Source: Spisula solida (lineage: Eukaryota > Mollusca > Bivalvia > Venerida > Mactridae). Taken from it: a stretch of 64,000 nucleotides of DNA. The position numbers were made by a program, and so were the translations under genes. The first letter of the stretch is position 1, and each line of letters opens with the position of its first letter. Of this stretch, positions 44,799-57,994 are shown one piece after another. The notes beneath the pieces were generated by a model, which was not told where the DNA came from, made no database searches, and saw only the letters and a program-made list of their open reading frames with translations. The stretch lies in contig OX365945.1 of NCBI GenBank assembly GCA_947247005.1, positions 13,460,501-13,524,500 on the forward strand. The letters run 5' to 3'.

Positions 44799-46208
44799 TT
44801 TTAGCTCACCTGTCACAAAGTGACAGAGTGAGCTTTTGTGATCACTCTTCGTCCGTCGTCCGTCGTCCGTCTGTCGTCCGTCCGTCCGTCGTCCGTCCGT
44901 CCGTCCGTCAACAATTGCCTTGTGTAGTCACTAGAGGTCACAATTTTAGCCTAATCTTTATGAAACTTGGTCACAATGATCATCTCAACAAAATCTAGGC
45001 CAAGTTCGATATTGGGTCATCTTGGGTCAAAAACTAGGTCACTAGGTCAAATCATAGAAAAACTTTGTGTAGTCACTAGAGGTCACAATTTTAGCCTAAT
45101 CTTTATGAAACTTGGTCACAATGATCATCTCAACAAAATCTAGGTCAAGTTCGATATTGGGTCATTGGGGGTCAAAAACTAGGTCACAAGGTCAAATCAT
45201 AGAAAAACCTTGTGTAGTCACTAGAGGTCACAATTTTGCCTTAATCTTTATGAAACTTGGTCACAATGATCATCTCAACAAAATCTGGGTCAAGTTCGAT
45301 ATTGGATTATCCGGGGTCAAAAACTAGGTCACAAGGTCAAATCATAGAAAAACCTTGTGTAGACACTAGAGGTCACAATTTTGGCCTATTCTTTATCAAA
45401 CTTGGTCAGAATGATCATCTCAACAAAATCTAGGTCAACTTCGATATTGGGTTAACCGGGGTCAAAAACTAGGTCACAAGGTCAAATCATAGAAAAACCT
45501 TGTGTAGTCACTAGAGGTCACAATTTTGACTTAATCTTTATGAAACTTGGTCACTATGATCATCTCAACAAAATCTAGGTCAAGTTTGATATTGGATTGT
45601 CTGGGGTCAAAAACTAGGCCATAAGGTCAAATCATAGAAAAACCTTGTTTAGTCTCTAGAGGTCACAGTTTTAGCATAATCTTTAAGACACTTGGTCACA
45701 ATGATCATCACAACAAAATCTAGGCCAATGTCGATATTGGGTCATCCGGGGTCAAAAACTAGGTCACAAGGTCAAATCATAGAAAAATATTGTGTAGTCA
45801 CTAGAGGTCACAATTTTGGTCTAATCTTTATGAAACTCAGTCTCAATGATTATCTCAACAAAATCTAGGCCAATTTAAATATTGGGTCATCGGGGGTCAA
45901 AAACTAGGTCACAAGTTCAAATAATAGAAAAACTTTGTGTAGTCACTAGAGGTCACAGTTTTGGCCTGATCTTTACGAAACTTGGTCACAATGATCATCT
46001 CAACAAAATCTAGGTCAAATTCGACATTGGTTTATCTGGGGTCAAAAACTAGGTCATTAGGTCAAATCAAATGAAAACCTTGTGTAGTCACTAGAGGTTA
46101 CAATATTGGCCTAATCTGTATGAAACTTGGTCACAATGATCATCTCACCAAAATCTAGGTCAAGTTCGACAGGTGAGCGACCTAGGGCCCTTTGGGCCCT
46201 CTTGTTTT
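44799..46208 (+). mobile_element. Helentron-like ('pearl'-like) element 4
   Basis: The left end TTTTAGCTCACCTGTCACAA forms the hairpin GCTCAC-TGTCAC-aaa-GTGACA-GTGAGC. A (CCGT/CGTC)n microsatellite follows at 44850-44910, then nine 145-bp core repeats. The right end has GACAGGTGAGCGACC (inverse of the left GCTCACCTGTC), the hairpin AGGGCCCTTTGGGCCCT and CTTGTTTT. This microsatellite-plus-tandem-core layout is that described for bivalve pearl elements, now usually grouped with non-autonomous Helitrons/Helentrons. Confidence 0.7.
44921..46165. repeat. 145-bp core repeat, nine units
   Basis: TGTGTAGTCACTAGAGGTCA starts units at 44921, 45066, 45211, 45356, 45501, 45646, 45791, 45936 and 46081. 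Spacing is 145 bp throughout. Units contain CTTTATGAAACTTGGTCACA, ATGATCATCTCAACAAAATC and GGGGTCAAAAACTAGGTCAC. Six carry a perfect AGGTCA-N2-AGGTCA. Confidence 0.9.
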
Positions 46209-46851
46209 GTGTAGTAAATAGGTTGGCTGTCTAAACAAAAAATGTGCTGTCTAGTGAGTCTTACTGTAATGGATTGGCATTTAACTTATACAAAACTTAA
46301 CTTAAAACACTCAAAGGAATTTTTATTTCTAAACTAATTTTGTCCAAAAAAATAATCTCATTGCATCATTTCATTTGAATTAAATGAAATATTTTGCATA
46401 TTTTTCTCAGTGTATCAGAAAGGCTTAACAGAAAGGCTTAAGAGGATTATAAATTGTGTCAGCTGTATGCTGGATACACTGTCCCTGAACAGTTGTCTTC
46501 CCTTCAGCTTGTACACTAAGTCTTGTACAATAATGCACACATTTTATAAGTTATCTGCCCTTGGACTCTTATGCCATTGATGGGATAGTTTTTCCCACAC
46601 TTATTTAAAAACAAACACATCCTAGTTGGAAATGCAGAGAGGCTGGTTTTATGTAAAAACATAGGGCTGGTCATAGAAATAAAAATAGTTGTTGTTCTTT
46701 CAACTCTCAGAAACATAGTATAATGATGAATGATTTCACCATGTTTAGCACAATATGTAGTTAGTGCAGTTCACCTGCAATAAACATCCACTTATAAGGT
46801 GACCTAGTGGCTAATATTGTCTGTGCAGTTTTCACCTACTCTATATAAGGT
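46209..46851. other. No supported feature
   Basis: No gene or repeat was recognised apart from the AAGGTGACCTAGTGG block near 46795, which recurs just after the SINE. Confidence 0.45.
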
Positions 46852-47058
46852 GACCTCCTCAATAACCTAGAGTGTCCGCTTGGAGTGCTGGAGGTCCCAG
46901 GTTCCTTGCTAGACGCTCAGCATAAACTGGAAACTGGCTTCTCTTCTCTCATACTCTTGTGGCTATGGATAACATCAGGAATGGGGTGTAGGGAGTGATT
47001 AGTATAAGTAGGAAAAACTTTTTTCACAAGCAACCAAAAATAAATTAGTATAAACTAA
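46852..47058 (+). mobile_element. tRNA-derived SINE, copy 1
   Basis: The head CCTCCTCAATAACCTAGAGT is a diverged tRNA-like part. The body TAGACGCTCAGCATAAACTG, CTTCTCTTCTCTCATAC and GGATAACATCAGGAATG and the tail AAATTAGTATAAACTAA match the copy at 61756-62021. AAGGTGACCT on the left and AAGGCGACCT on the right are a plausible target duplication. The B-box region is degraded (GGTTCCTTGC), so this copy is probably inactive. Confidence 0.7.
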
Positions 47059-50000
47059 AAGGCGACCTAGTGGTTTATTATGAGAGTCTGTGCAAATATC
47101 CTGTTTTTCCAATCCATTGTAAGGTTCGTCCTTATAATGGAAGTCACCATAAATATGTGATATATACAGTGTAGCTAATATACTCTGTAGTTTATAATTA
47201 TATCTGATATATTTTCTAGCTATCTGACTTTTATCTAATTTAGTTAACTACTAGTGATTTGATATAATGTAATTGTACTACATACTAATTAATTCATGTT
47301 ATCTTTAACTTTCCAAAATAACGTACTAAAGACGGTAATGGTTTTGTTTCACCTTCTTTGCATAATTCATGTATATATGCTTGCTCCATAAACACCCACT
47401 CCTTCTAATACATGTATATGTGTAACATGTATCATATGAACACATATACAAGGGCAGTATGAAATATTTCCTAGATTGTTGATAAATTTTTTTTTTTTTT
47501 TTGGTTTTCATAATTTTTTTTTTTTGGTTTTTATTCGGACTGGATTGTTTCTTTTCTTTGTTTTGTAACATTTAATAACATTGTGAAAGATTATTAAGCA
47601 ACATGGAATACAAGGGCTAGGATGGGATAATAATCTAGGCATTTATTGATTGTGGCCTCACTAACTTTCTCCATTATACAATCATGCATCCTAACAAATC
47701 ACCTGCTACTTAATAAGAAAAGATTATATGGTATAAATATTCCTATGGCCATGCATGCAGCATATGTGATGTAGTATTCACTTAAAATAATTATTTTATT
47801 AAAGTATTCATTGTCATACGCTTGCATTACTGTATTGTTCAAGTTCTTACAAGTTTAGATGATATAAATGTATCACACATATGTATTTCAAATACCCCCT
47901 GCCCTTCATTATGTACAAATATATTCATTACCTGACTCCACAATTGATAAGGTATGACAAGAACGGACAGGATTCATTTAACTATGTGTCTATGCCCTCT
48001 CCCTCCTTTAATTAGTTAAATCCCAACTGCCATCAATATGCCATCATAAATTACAGGGATATTTCCTTATATAGCAATAGGGGCCATTAAAAGGCATTGT
48101 GTTTAAAATAATGCTGTTTTCCTTAAAAGTGACGACATTCTCTACAAAATCTGTTCACCTACCATATATAATGCATTTCAATCCCTTTATATGTTCCCTA
48201 TTATGATGTATTTCATATAATGCTTATGTGTAAACTGTATATCTTATAAAGCTTAATTATATCTATCTTAATTATATGTTATGCCAAACCCTCGGCATGT
48301 AATATTAATGATATTATCCCCCCTCACCATATTAACCTTATATATAACGCTACATTTATCTTGCATGGCATTGCTTGCAAACATAACTAAATTATGAATG
48401 TATCTTATGTACATGTGATATAACATTTATTCTAACGCAACAAGCGGTGCCAGGTATATAGAAATAGAGGAAACTATGATGTGCACAAACTGCCAATAAA
48501 ACACAGCTACGTCTGATTAACTTCAAATGGCAAATAAGCTTCCTTAGGAAGGAAATAGTGCTGCGGTTTATGTCTTGTGATTTAATTATTATGCATCCGA
48601 ACTAGTAACTGTGCTTTATTCTGCAATAAAACACAGATACATTTTCATTATTTCTTAAACTCCAGTTCTTGGTATAATAATAATTATTTATATGCATACA
48701 AACTTCAGTTTCTATCTGTCAGTGTATGTCTCCTTTTCCTGTTCCTCATACATGTCACAAATACCTAAAGTGAGCTTTATTCCAAATTCCTTGTATCATT
48801 ATGTCTTCTCATATAGTGGGAGAGACGTACAGATTTTGTGCTGGACGTCTGTCTGGATGGATTTCACAAAGTTTATCTGTGTTTGTTCTCATTACTTACC
48901 TACCTGTCTGATTTCAGCGAAACTTCACATGAATACTTGGTACCAAGCTTAGTTGTGCAATTTGTCAGGAATTTTAGGTGATTTTTGCCGGAGTTGTGGC
49001 CCTTTGTGGGAGACATACGTTTTTGTTTAAAAAACTACTTCACATGTTCTCAAGCCCTCTGACCGCTGTTTGATCCTTACTAGATTTTCGACATAAAATT
49101 TGGTCACTCAAAATATCTGACATGGATGCTTTTATAATTTCGGAAAGTTTAGCCTGTATTTGCTTGTGTATTTCATAAATGTACATATTCTATAACCATT
49201 TATATATGTTAAAATAATTTTAAAGAGTTCATGCAGAGCCATATTCTGAGACAAAACAGAATTGAAGCTAATATTTTCCAGGGTTTACCTGGGTATACAT
49301 CTGTTTACTCCAAAAACTTCATGATTGTGGTCAAGTCCATGTCTTGGCTACGGGCCTGTAATGGCTACCTTGTCTCTAAAAAAATGATGTAGATAATGTA
49401 TATCTGTTTTGGGTGTAGCCAAGTTGTCAATGTGGGTTTGGTATTTTGATTTGAGAGATGTTGTAGATATTACTTGAAGTGAGATATACGAGGAACTTCC
49501 ATGTAAGATGTTACTTAATCATGATGAAGTTATTGCTAAATTAGGTTTAAGATTACTACACCAGGTCGCAACAACTTACGAACCCCATAAATTTCGATGT
49601 AAAGTGTTACATATATTTTTATAAACTATGTGTCAGACATCTCAATGGTTTAATATACTGTGTGGGCATAGCTAGTGTTTGAAAATATCTTGTTCCAAAA
49701 TATTTAAAGATTTCTTTTTAAGGTAGCGACATGTTTATTTTATTTATGGTGCCCATTCAGAATAGTAATTCATCCAAAAAATGGCTGTATAGAAAGATTT
49801 AACACTGATTTTATGGTCGGACACTATCTACATATTTTTCTATACAAAGTATATTTTTGAATAATCAGCATGAAAATGTTGGTATGTGTTGAAACGTCTA
49901 GTATACTGGTGTGAATTCTCTAGTATATAAGAATAAACACGAAGATATGGTGGTATATGTATCATGATGGCTCTGTTAATTATTCTAGTATGTAACTATA

Positions 50001-51063
50001 TCAACATATTATTTTGAACAATTTTATTTTGTGGAGTTTGCAAATCGTATTTAATTCATGAAATTAACTATCCGTGAAGTTGTTCCAAACTTGAAAAACC
50101 GCGAATTTGCCGGCAATAGGTAAAACGCATAAATTTGTTCGCAAAAAATAAGTTGGTTTACAGTATTGTCAAATGAGACATACCAGTAGGTGTATAATAT
50201 AACAGTCATGTGATTTGGAGACTGGTTTCAGAATGTTCCACTTCCAGTTTGCATCTGGTTACGCTGTTGGATTTTCCAACTGTTCTTGTAATAAATGTGA
50301 TCCCAGCTAATCTCCCCTCCTGCATACATATAAGCCTAGGTTACCTAAACTGGGCACATTATTCAGAAAGTGCCTTCTTGTCAATTGACTGGTTAGAAAA
50401 GAATCATACATAGACCACCCTGTGTCTCATTATCATGACACCTGATCAGGCCCCTTTCACACAAAGAAAAGGTTTCAGGTTTGTGCGAACGGGGCCTGGC
50501 TAAATACCGGCAGCCCTGAAACTACTGTCAACATGTTGAGTGCCAAGCTAGGGAGCTACTGGTAGCTATGGAGATTTGAACTTGTGCTGTCCTTGAGACA
50601 CAAAAACTCTAAACACAGAGAACAGTGTCAATTAACTGACAAAATGTGCTTCACAGTGGACAATCCAGTTTGTACTTGTCGGTGTGTAGCCTCGAACATT
50701 CTGGTCAGTCTGATCATCCCATCAATTGACCACCATGAAATAAATAACACAATTGCTTGCAAAATACCGTAAAATCTAAATCTTAACTATAAGAAATCAT
50801 CTCCTACGTTTATTATCTTAAGTTGTCAGCATTAATTTGGTGATCATAATACCTGTCAAAATATTCAACAATTTTCAAAATACTTGACATTAAATTCACA
50901 AAAACAGCTATAAGATGACATTCCTGAGTTTATTATGTTGATGTGATATGATTTGTCATAGTGCATTGATTTGAAAGCTGCCTGCCTGGGTGATGCATCT
51001 TTGTATATCACATGTAAAATATGCGTACATACAACAGCTGTTATGTAAACTTATTGATTACAT
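47059..51063. other. Featureless intergenic DNA with one repeat-core remnant
   Basis: No supported gene. The stretch 48770-49015 (ATTTCAGCGAAACTTCACAT, TTGGTACCAAGCTTAGTTGTG, TGTGGCCCTTTGTGG) resembles internal sequence of Helentron-like repeats common in bivalves, without recognisable ends. A T-rich tract lies at 47488-47526. Confidence 0.45.
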
Positions 51064-51310
51064 AAATAGCAAATGGATTCCAAATTTGATCTAGCAAATG
51101 GATTCCAAATTTGATATAGAAAATGGATTCCAAATTTGATGTAGCGAATGGATTCCAAATTTGATGTAGCAAATGGATTCCAAATTTGATGTAGCAAAAT
51201 TAATGGATTCCCTTAAATGGATTCCAGATTTTATATAGAAAATTTATTCCAAATTGATACAGCAAATTGATTCCAAATTTAATATAGCGAATGGATTCCA
51301 AATTTGACCT
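51064..51310. repeat. 25-bp minisatellite, about nine units
   Basis: Units of CAAATGGATTCCAAATTTGA plus TGTAG run head to tail, with drifted units on the right side. Confidence 0.85.
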
Positions 51311-53514
51311 ATCAAACTACATACATTGAACTTTCTAGGTGTTATTGTTATTATGACTTGTGGTCCAGTGGTTTGTGCTCTGGTTTGGAAACCTGAAGCA
51401 GTTTCGGGTTTGGTTCCTGATTGTAGCTGGTCATCTGTCCGTGAAAAAAAAGAAAATTAAGTTGATTTTCCTCCACATGCGGTCATGAGAAATTGCTGGT
51501 TCCTTGTGTCAGGGTAAGTACCAGGTAGGATGTAGCCCAGGAAAACTGATTTAAGGTGAATCAGCCGTGTATACAATTGTACCATTCTTGAGAAACCGCG
51601 CTAAAACCGAATAAACAAACACCCATTCATTCACATGTTACACAACCATTTCAAGTGTATGTAATGTACTTGAAATTGACATTTTGCAATTCTAAAAAAA
51701 AATTACATAAATAAAGAGTTCATGTAGTTTCTTTCATATTTTATCATTCATTATCCGCATTGATGTATGGTCTCTGTTCTCAATATTCCTGGATTATCCA
51801 TGCTTCATTTATCTTGTATGAATACTTTTGAATGCTTAAAATGAGAGTTTTTAATATAAACCAAATTTAAATGGTAACATCTGCATTCAGACATGAGTCA
51901 GTCAGTTCTATAATCAGCTGTTGGACTCATTTGAATAAAATGAGGGAGATTTTTCTGGCTCAAACTAAAATGAATGAATTAATGCAGTTTTCACTTCTTT
52001 TACTAAATCATTGTATGAGAACACCATGTATGCTTTAAATAAAGCAATTTAGACTAATATTTGTGATCATTTCCGAGCCTGCATGAATAGAGACTCATGC
52101 ATTAAGCAGGAGATCTGGCATATATGCTCCTACAATCCTGTTGGTAATTCATAGCACAACATCTGTAAATAATTAGTCCGAGACATATATGACAAGGGCA
52201 TGGCTTGGAGTATCTATATATGGAGTTTAAGTCTCCTTAGAGATTTCCTATTTAAATTTTAAAAAAGAGTCATAATTGTTCCAATGTTTGCAGTACTGCA
52301 TGGCAGCCATTTTAAAAGTAGGTTATCATTTACCATGCAGTAAATGATAACATTTAGGGAGTTCATGTCTGGCTCTTTTAGAGAAAACTTGTTGCCTTTC
52401 ATACTTTGTTTTCCTAAAACACCCTTCTGTTTGATCACAATTTCACCATTATAAAGACATATTGTGGTTTATTTTACTGTTAATTAGTTTAAAAAAACTT
52501 CTGTTGATGGTGTGGTGTACATAAACATGTGGAGGGTTTGGAGATAAGCATGGTCAAACTAGAAATGCATGGAGATGCAGGTTTGTGACTAGTACCTTCA
52601 CTAGCAGTGACAAGAAAGCCATTGAAAAGTCTGTGGTACACACTTGCAGCAATCCTATAAGTCAGATAGAGCCGTCTTTTAAATTGGGGTGACACAATGT
52701 AATATTTTCTGTCAGTAGTGTAACTGCTGCTAGGCCATTAGGCCTGAGCCTATACATCAACTATCGCCAAGTATAGTTAAACACAGGTCATTTATGACAA
52801 ATATGGGTTCCAAATGTAAGCTCAAGTGCACCACACGCTATCTTCAGTGTTTAAAATACTTTTGGATGTAATGGGCTTGATCCCTGAACCACCTAGTATT
52901 TATGACTGTCTAGGTGCACCGATGTATGTTATTACTACACTAATGTCTGTCAGGGATGGCAATCATTGAGTAAGTCTGGTATTTGTTTATGCAGGTTTAT
53001 ATTGCTGTTTCTCCACAATTGTTCAGTTATATACAGGTCTGACTTCACCTAACCAGTTTTCATGGACTGTGTCTTAACCAGTTTTAACTTCCCCTTTAAC
53101 AAGGAACCGGCAACAAGGAATCCAGAGTACTAACCACTGGACCACAGACATAGCTGAGTATAAGCCTTGTTACAAGGGAATCTTATACCCTAGTGACATT
53201 ATATAATAAATAATAAATGACTTAAAGTTTACTTTATACATACCAGAATAAGTTCACTGGTAAAAATGTGTACTAGTAATTACTGTTACGATCAACCATG
53301 TATTATTAATGATCAACTTCAGATTGGATTTTAATTGTGACGTTCGTTAGACAATCTTTTTGAATTATGTTAATTAAATTCAGTATAGCTATATACATTG
53401 TCAAGCTATTATAAATGAACAGGATTTGTTATTTAAGCTACACATGTGAATTAGCATAATGTTGTTAAATGTTACATTGTGTTGGTTATATAAGTCAGAA
53501 CACTCAACACACAC
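51311..53514. other. No supported feature
   Basis: About 2.2 kb with no recognised gene or repeat. Confidence 0.5.
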
Positions 53515-54050
53515 ATGAGCTCATGAACACTTAAGCTTATGAACACTCAGGTCCACTTAAGTTCATGGACCCTCAGGCCTATTTAAGTTCATGGACCCTC
53601 AGACCTATTTAAGTTCATGAACTCTCAGACTCATGTAGGCTCTTGAACCCTGTCAGACCAATTAACGTTCATGTACCCTCAGATCCACTTAGGCCCTTAA
53701 ACCCTCAGACCCACATTGGCTCATGAACCCTCAGACCCACTATGGCTCATGAACCCTCAGACCCACTTAGGCCCTTAAACCCTCAGACCCACATTGGCTC
53801 ATGAACCCTCAGACCCACATTGGATCATGAACCCTCAGACCCACCGTGGATCATGAACTCTCAGACCCACATTGGCTCATGAACCCTCAGACACACATTG
53901 GATCATGAACCCTCATACCCACATTGGATCATGAACTTTCAGACCGCATTGGATCATGAACCCTCAGACCCACATTGGATCATGAACCCTCATAACCACA
54001 TTGGCTCTTAACTGTTAGTTCATGAACCCTCAGGTTCACTTAAGCTCATA
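53515..54050. repeat. 26-bp minisatellite, about 20 units
   Basis: Units of CATGAACCCTCAGACCCACA plus TTGGCT/TTGGAT repeat across half a kilobase. The left end is more diverged (TTAAGTTCATGGACCCTCAG). Confidence 0.85.
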
Positions 54051-55770
54051 TGGAATGTCATATGATGTACTGTGGGAGAGGGACAGCCTGTGAACATTAG
54101 ATATGTCTCCAACCTACGTACAACCCATGACTCTAGTGGATTAATACTCTACCAACATAGTTGTCCTAAGAACCACTTGAGTCAAGTCCTAAGAACCACC
54201 TTAGTCAATTAAATCCCCGATGAATGTAATGCAAGCACTTTTAGTTGGTTAGGTCTCAAACCTATATCAAGGCCCATGTACTATTTGTTAACCTGCTTTA
54301 TCATCTGAGCTATCTGAATTGTGCCTATTTGTTAAACCTTTTCTTAAAGCATTTACATCGTAGAACTTCATTTACAAGATTTACATTCAATTTGTCATAA
54401 TTTAATCTGAACATATCTGCATGAGATGAGACAATTTTGGATAGATTGTGCATTATATTGTTAATATTTCAACGAGTGTACCCAAGAGGTATTTCCACTT
54501 GTTTGCCAATGATTTGATAACAATTTATAAAACTGTCAACGACGATCATATCTTAGTGATTTAATAAGTGGAGAATTTAATCAGACACTAAAGCTACGTA
54601 ACACTGTTATCCCTGGTATGTTTACATAGCTGACATCGGTACGCCTCGTCACAACAATCTTATTCACTGAAATTTCATTTTTAATCGCCTTGATAAAAGT
54701 TTGAATTTTACTTTTTTAAAGCCATTTTCCCATGTTTCCATCTCTGTCTCAAGAGGATTGTTTGTATACCTGCCCTGCATAACGAAGAATTACGTGACGC
54801 ATGTTTTGTACCTGTTTCGTACCTGTTACGTACCAGGTACGAAACGAAATGGAATGTCGAGGGTCTGTGAGCCACGTGAAGAATTTGAAGCCTGATTGAG
54901 GAAAATTCTTCCTATGACTCTCATAGACACTCTACTCGTGTGACAAGAGAATTGGGACCTGGTTATTATGAGTACATGACTTTTGTATAGTAGTTTAAAT
55001 ACATTTATTTCATGCTTTTTTTGCAAGAATCTTTGAATCATTGTTTTCCACCCTGTATGGTTTTCTTTTGTGTTGCGCAATATCAGCTTTCATGGTCATT
55101 AGTCTTCAATGACCATTTAGTGTTTGCACGACTTGACTCTTTTGCTGCTTGCTAAGGTATAAATTACAATCTTCACAGAAAACGTTTCATAAACTCTAAC
55201 CTATAAGCTAATTATAGCTTGACACTCATGTGGGTATATCTTAGATTCATTAACTAGGCAGTAAATTGATATATTATGATAAAATATTTAGGTGAAATTA
55301 TCAGGGTTATATAGGTTAAGTAGTGACTGATTAATGAAATCAAGAAACTAATTAACCAAATATTTCAATACACTACATATACTTGTGATAATAATTTTGT
55401 ACTTCAAAAATACAGGGTATACCAGCTAATTGCAGTGCTGTGCATGGTTCAGGTACAAAATCAGTCTATAACTGAAATACTGTTGATTAGTGGCACTTTA
55501 AAACAATATTTAAAAAATAAAAATAAAATGTACCCGTGAGAAGAGTTTCTCACGTGAAAACGATGCGATGAGATTCCTGTGTTAATGTCCTGCTGTATTG
55601 AGCTGGGAATATTAATGGCTGCAGTGTTTTTAGTGGCTTGACACATTCAATGATAACTGTGTAATTATTGTAACATTGATAAAATGTCACTTTTATTGAA
55701 CTGATCTTTAGATTATATCGACTTGTCTGCGTGCGCAAGTTTTGTATTCTTCTGTAATTCATCATTTGTG
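54051..55770. other. No supported feature
   Basis: No gene was recognised. GTACCTGTTTCGTACCTGTTACGTACCAGG around 54810-54840 is a short local palindromic/repeat cluster only. Confidence 0.45.
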
Positions 55771-57378
55771 TTTTTAGCTCACCTGTCACAAAGTGACAGA
55801 GTGAGCTTTTGTGATCACACTTCGTCCGTCGTCCGTCCGTCCGTCCGTCCGTCCGTCAACAATTGGGTTGTGTCCTCTCTAGAGGTCACAATTTTGGTCT
55901 AATCTTTATGAAACTTGGTCACAATGATCATCTCAACAAAATATAGGTCAAGTTCGATATTGGGTCATCTGAGGTCAAAAACTAGCTCACTAGGTCAAAT
56001 TATAGAAAAAACCTTGTTTTAAACCTTTCAACATGTAGTCTTCATGGTCACTAAACTCTCTGCAGTAACTCTCTACTCTCTATACATACAATAAACTTTC
56101 ATCAACCAATGAAAATGTGTATCAGGGTTCACAGCAGTTTTGTAAAGGTCAAATATCAAAATATTCTAGTATTTTAACCAGGGTGTGAATTGTACTGGTT
56201 AAGTGGAAATCAAAGCGCTGTAGGGAGCGTAGACATTTTCCTGAGGGTCGTGGGTTCAAACCCCACTGGAACCATAATTTTTATTTTTTTATTTTTATTT
56301 TTTTAAGTGTTTAGGTATTGTTTTGTCTTTATAGCATGTATCTTGTACATTTTCCTGATGGTCGTGGGTTCAACCCCCACTGGAACCATAATTTTTTTTT
56401 TTTTTTTTTTTTTTAGTGTTTAGGTATTGTTTTGTCTTTATAGCATGTATTTGTACATTTTCCTGATGGTCGTGGGTTCAACCCCCACTGGAACCATAAT
56501 TTTTTTATTTTTTTTTTTTAAATGTTTAGGTATTGTTTTGTCTTTATAACATGTATTCGTACATTTTCCTGATGGTCGTGGGTTCAACCCCCACTGGAAC
56601 CATAATTTTTTTTTTTATTTTTTTTTTTTAAATGTTTAGGCATTGTTTTGTCTTTATAACATGTATTTGTACATTTTCCTGATGGTCGTGGGTTCAACCC
56701 CCACTGGAACCATAATTTTTATTTTTTTAAGTGTTTAGGTATTGTTTTGTCTTTATGGCATGTATTTGTACAGTTATATGGAGGAAAAATACCAAAATAT
56801 TTTGTTTAAAATAAAGGTCAAATCATAGTCAGTCACCAGAGGTTACAATTTCAACTTAATCTTTATGAAACTTTGTCACAATGATCCTGTCAACAAAATC
56901 TAGGCCAAGTTCGATTTTGGGTCATCTGGTGTCAAAAACAAGGTCACAATGTCAATTGACATTTTCCTGAGGGTCGTGGGTTTAAACCCCACTGGAACCA
57001 TAATTATTTTTTTTAAGTGTTTAGGTATTGTTCTGTCTTTATAGCATGTATTTGTACAGTTATATGGAGGAAATATTTTGTTTAAATTATAGGTCAGATC
57101 ATAGAAAAACCCCGTGTAGTCACCAGAGGTTACAATTTCGACTTAATCTTTATGAAATTTGGTCCTAATAATCATCTCAACACAATCTAGGTTAAGTTTG
57201 ATATTAATTAAGTCATCTGGGGTCAAACGTTAGGTCACATGGTCAAATCATATACAAACTTGCAATAGAGGCTGAATTTCCTTAAATTTTATTCAGAAAA
57301 TGTGTAGGATCACCATAGGGGTGTGCATGCACTAGTATGACAGGTGAGCGACCTAGGGCCCTTTGGGCCCTCTTGTTT
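55771..57378 (+). mobile_element. Helentron-like element 5 (1.6 kb)
   Basis: The left end and hairpin are the same as in element 4 (TTTTTAGCTCACCTGTCACA), again followed by (CCGT)n. One and a half core units follow, then a tRNA-like tandem block, then further diverged core units. The right end is GACAGGTGAGCGACC, AGGGCCCTTTGGGCCCT, CTTGTTT. It belongs to the same family as element 4 but its core repeats have been largely replaced by a different tandem unit. Confidence 0.7.
56185..57060 (+). repeat. tRNA-like unit and tandem T-arm repeats inside element 5
   Basis: At 56196-56206 stands TGGTTAAGTGG (A-box-like) and at 56253-56263 GGTTCAAACCC (B-box-like) inside GTGGGTTCAAACCCCAC, a perfect T-arm, ending CTGGAACCA. 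The 3' part CATTTTCCTGATGGTCGTGG through ACCATAA, followed by a T-rich tract and AGTGTTTAGGTATTG, is then repeated at about 56367, 56475, 56581, 56691 and 56979. I read it as a tRNA-derived SINE head whose T-arm half was amplified. It is not a functional tRNA, since no anticodon stem can be built. Confidence 0.6.
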
Positions 57379-57994
57379 CAATGTAGCAATATTTTTATAT
57401 TCAATGCTACCAATTTTGGGATTTTCCACATCGCTGAATTTTGTTAGAATTTCTAGCTCCATGCTGCACAGTGTCCTGTTAACAACTGATAATATAACAC
57501 CAGTTTCCCGCCTTATCTAAGTTGGGCTACAGGAGGGGTTACTTTCAATAGGGGTGCATTTTGTTGTTCATAATTTACCACATTTACAGTATTAATTATC
57601 TTTATAAGGCTGTAGCTGAATAAAAACACGTATGTGCATTGAAAGCATTTGAAAACATGCTTAAATTTACCTTCAAACGATATAATTCAAAGTTTAAACT
57701 TTGCTTACAATTTTCGACCGCGTAAAACGCTGTAAGGACGGTCATGGTGGGTTTTAGCGAAATCGACCGCTTTCTAACGGTCATTTTCATTGGTTGGCGT
57801 ATAGAATAGACCAATGAAAATCGCTTTCACAAAAAAGGTCATTCGGAACATTCTGACAAACATGGAGTCATTTGACAATAAAATATGCAGCCGATTCGTT
57901 TTTCGGCTTAAACGTATACATTTTATGAAGTTAACATGTGTCATCCAGGTAAATCTGTTCCAACTGTTGCGTTCTTTAATTTTACCACATTGTT
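57379..57994. other. No supported gene
   Basis: A short inverted pair, CATTTTCATTGGT and ACCAATGAAAATCG, around 57781-57823 and two CGGTCATT copies are the only structure seen. Confidence 0.45.

Noticed and set aside
56185..56275. Functional tRNA gene
   Set aside because: A- and B-box-like motifs and a T-arm exist, but no acceptor pairing or anticodon stem can be formed, and the T-arm half is tandemly repeated.
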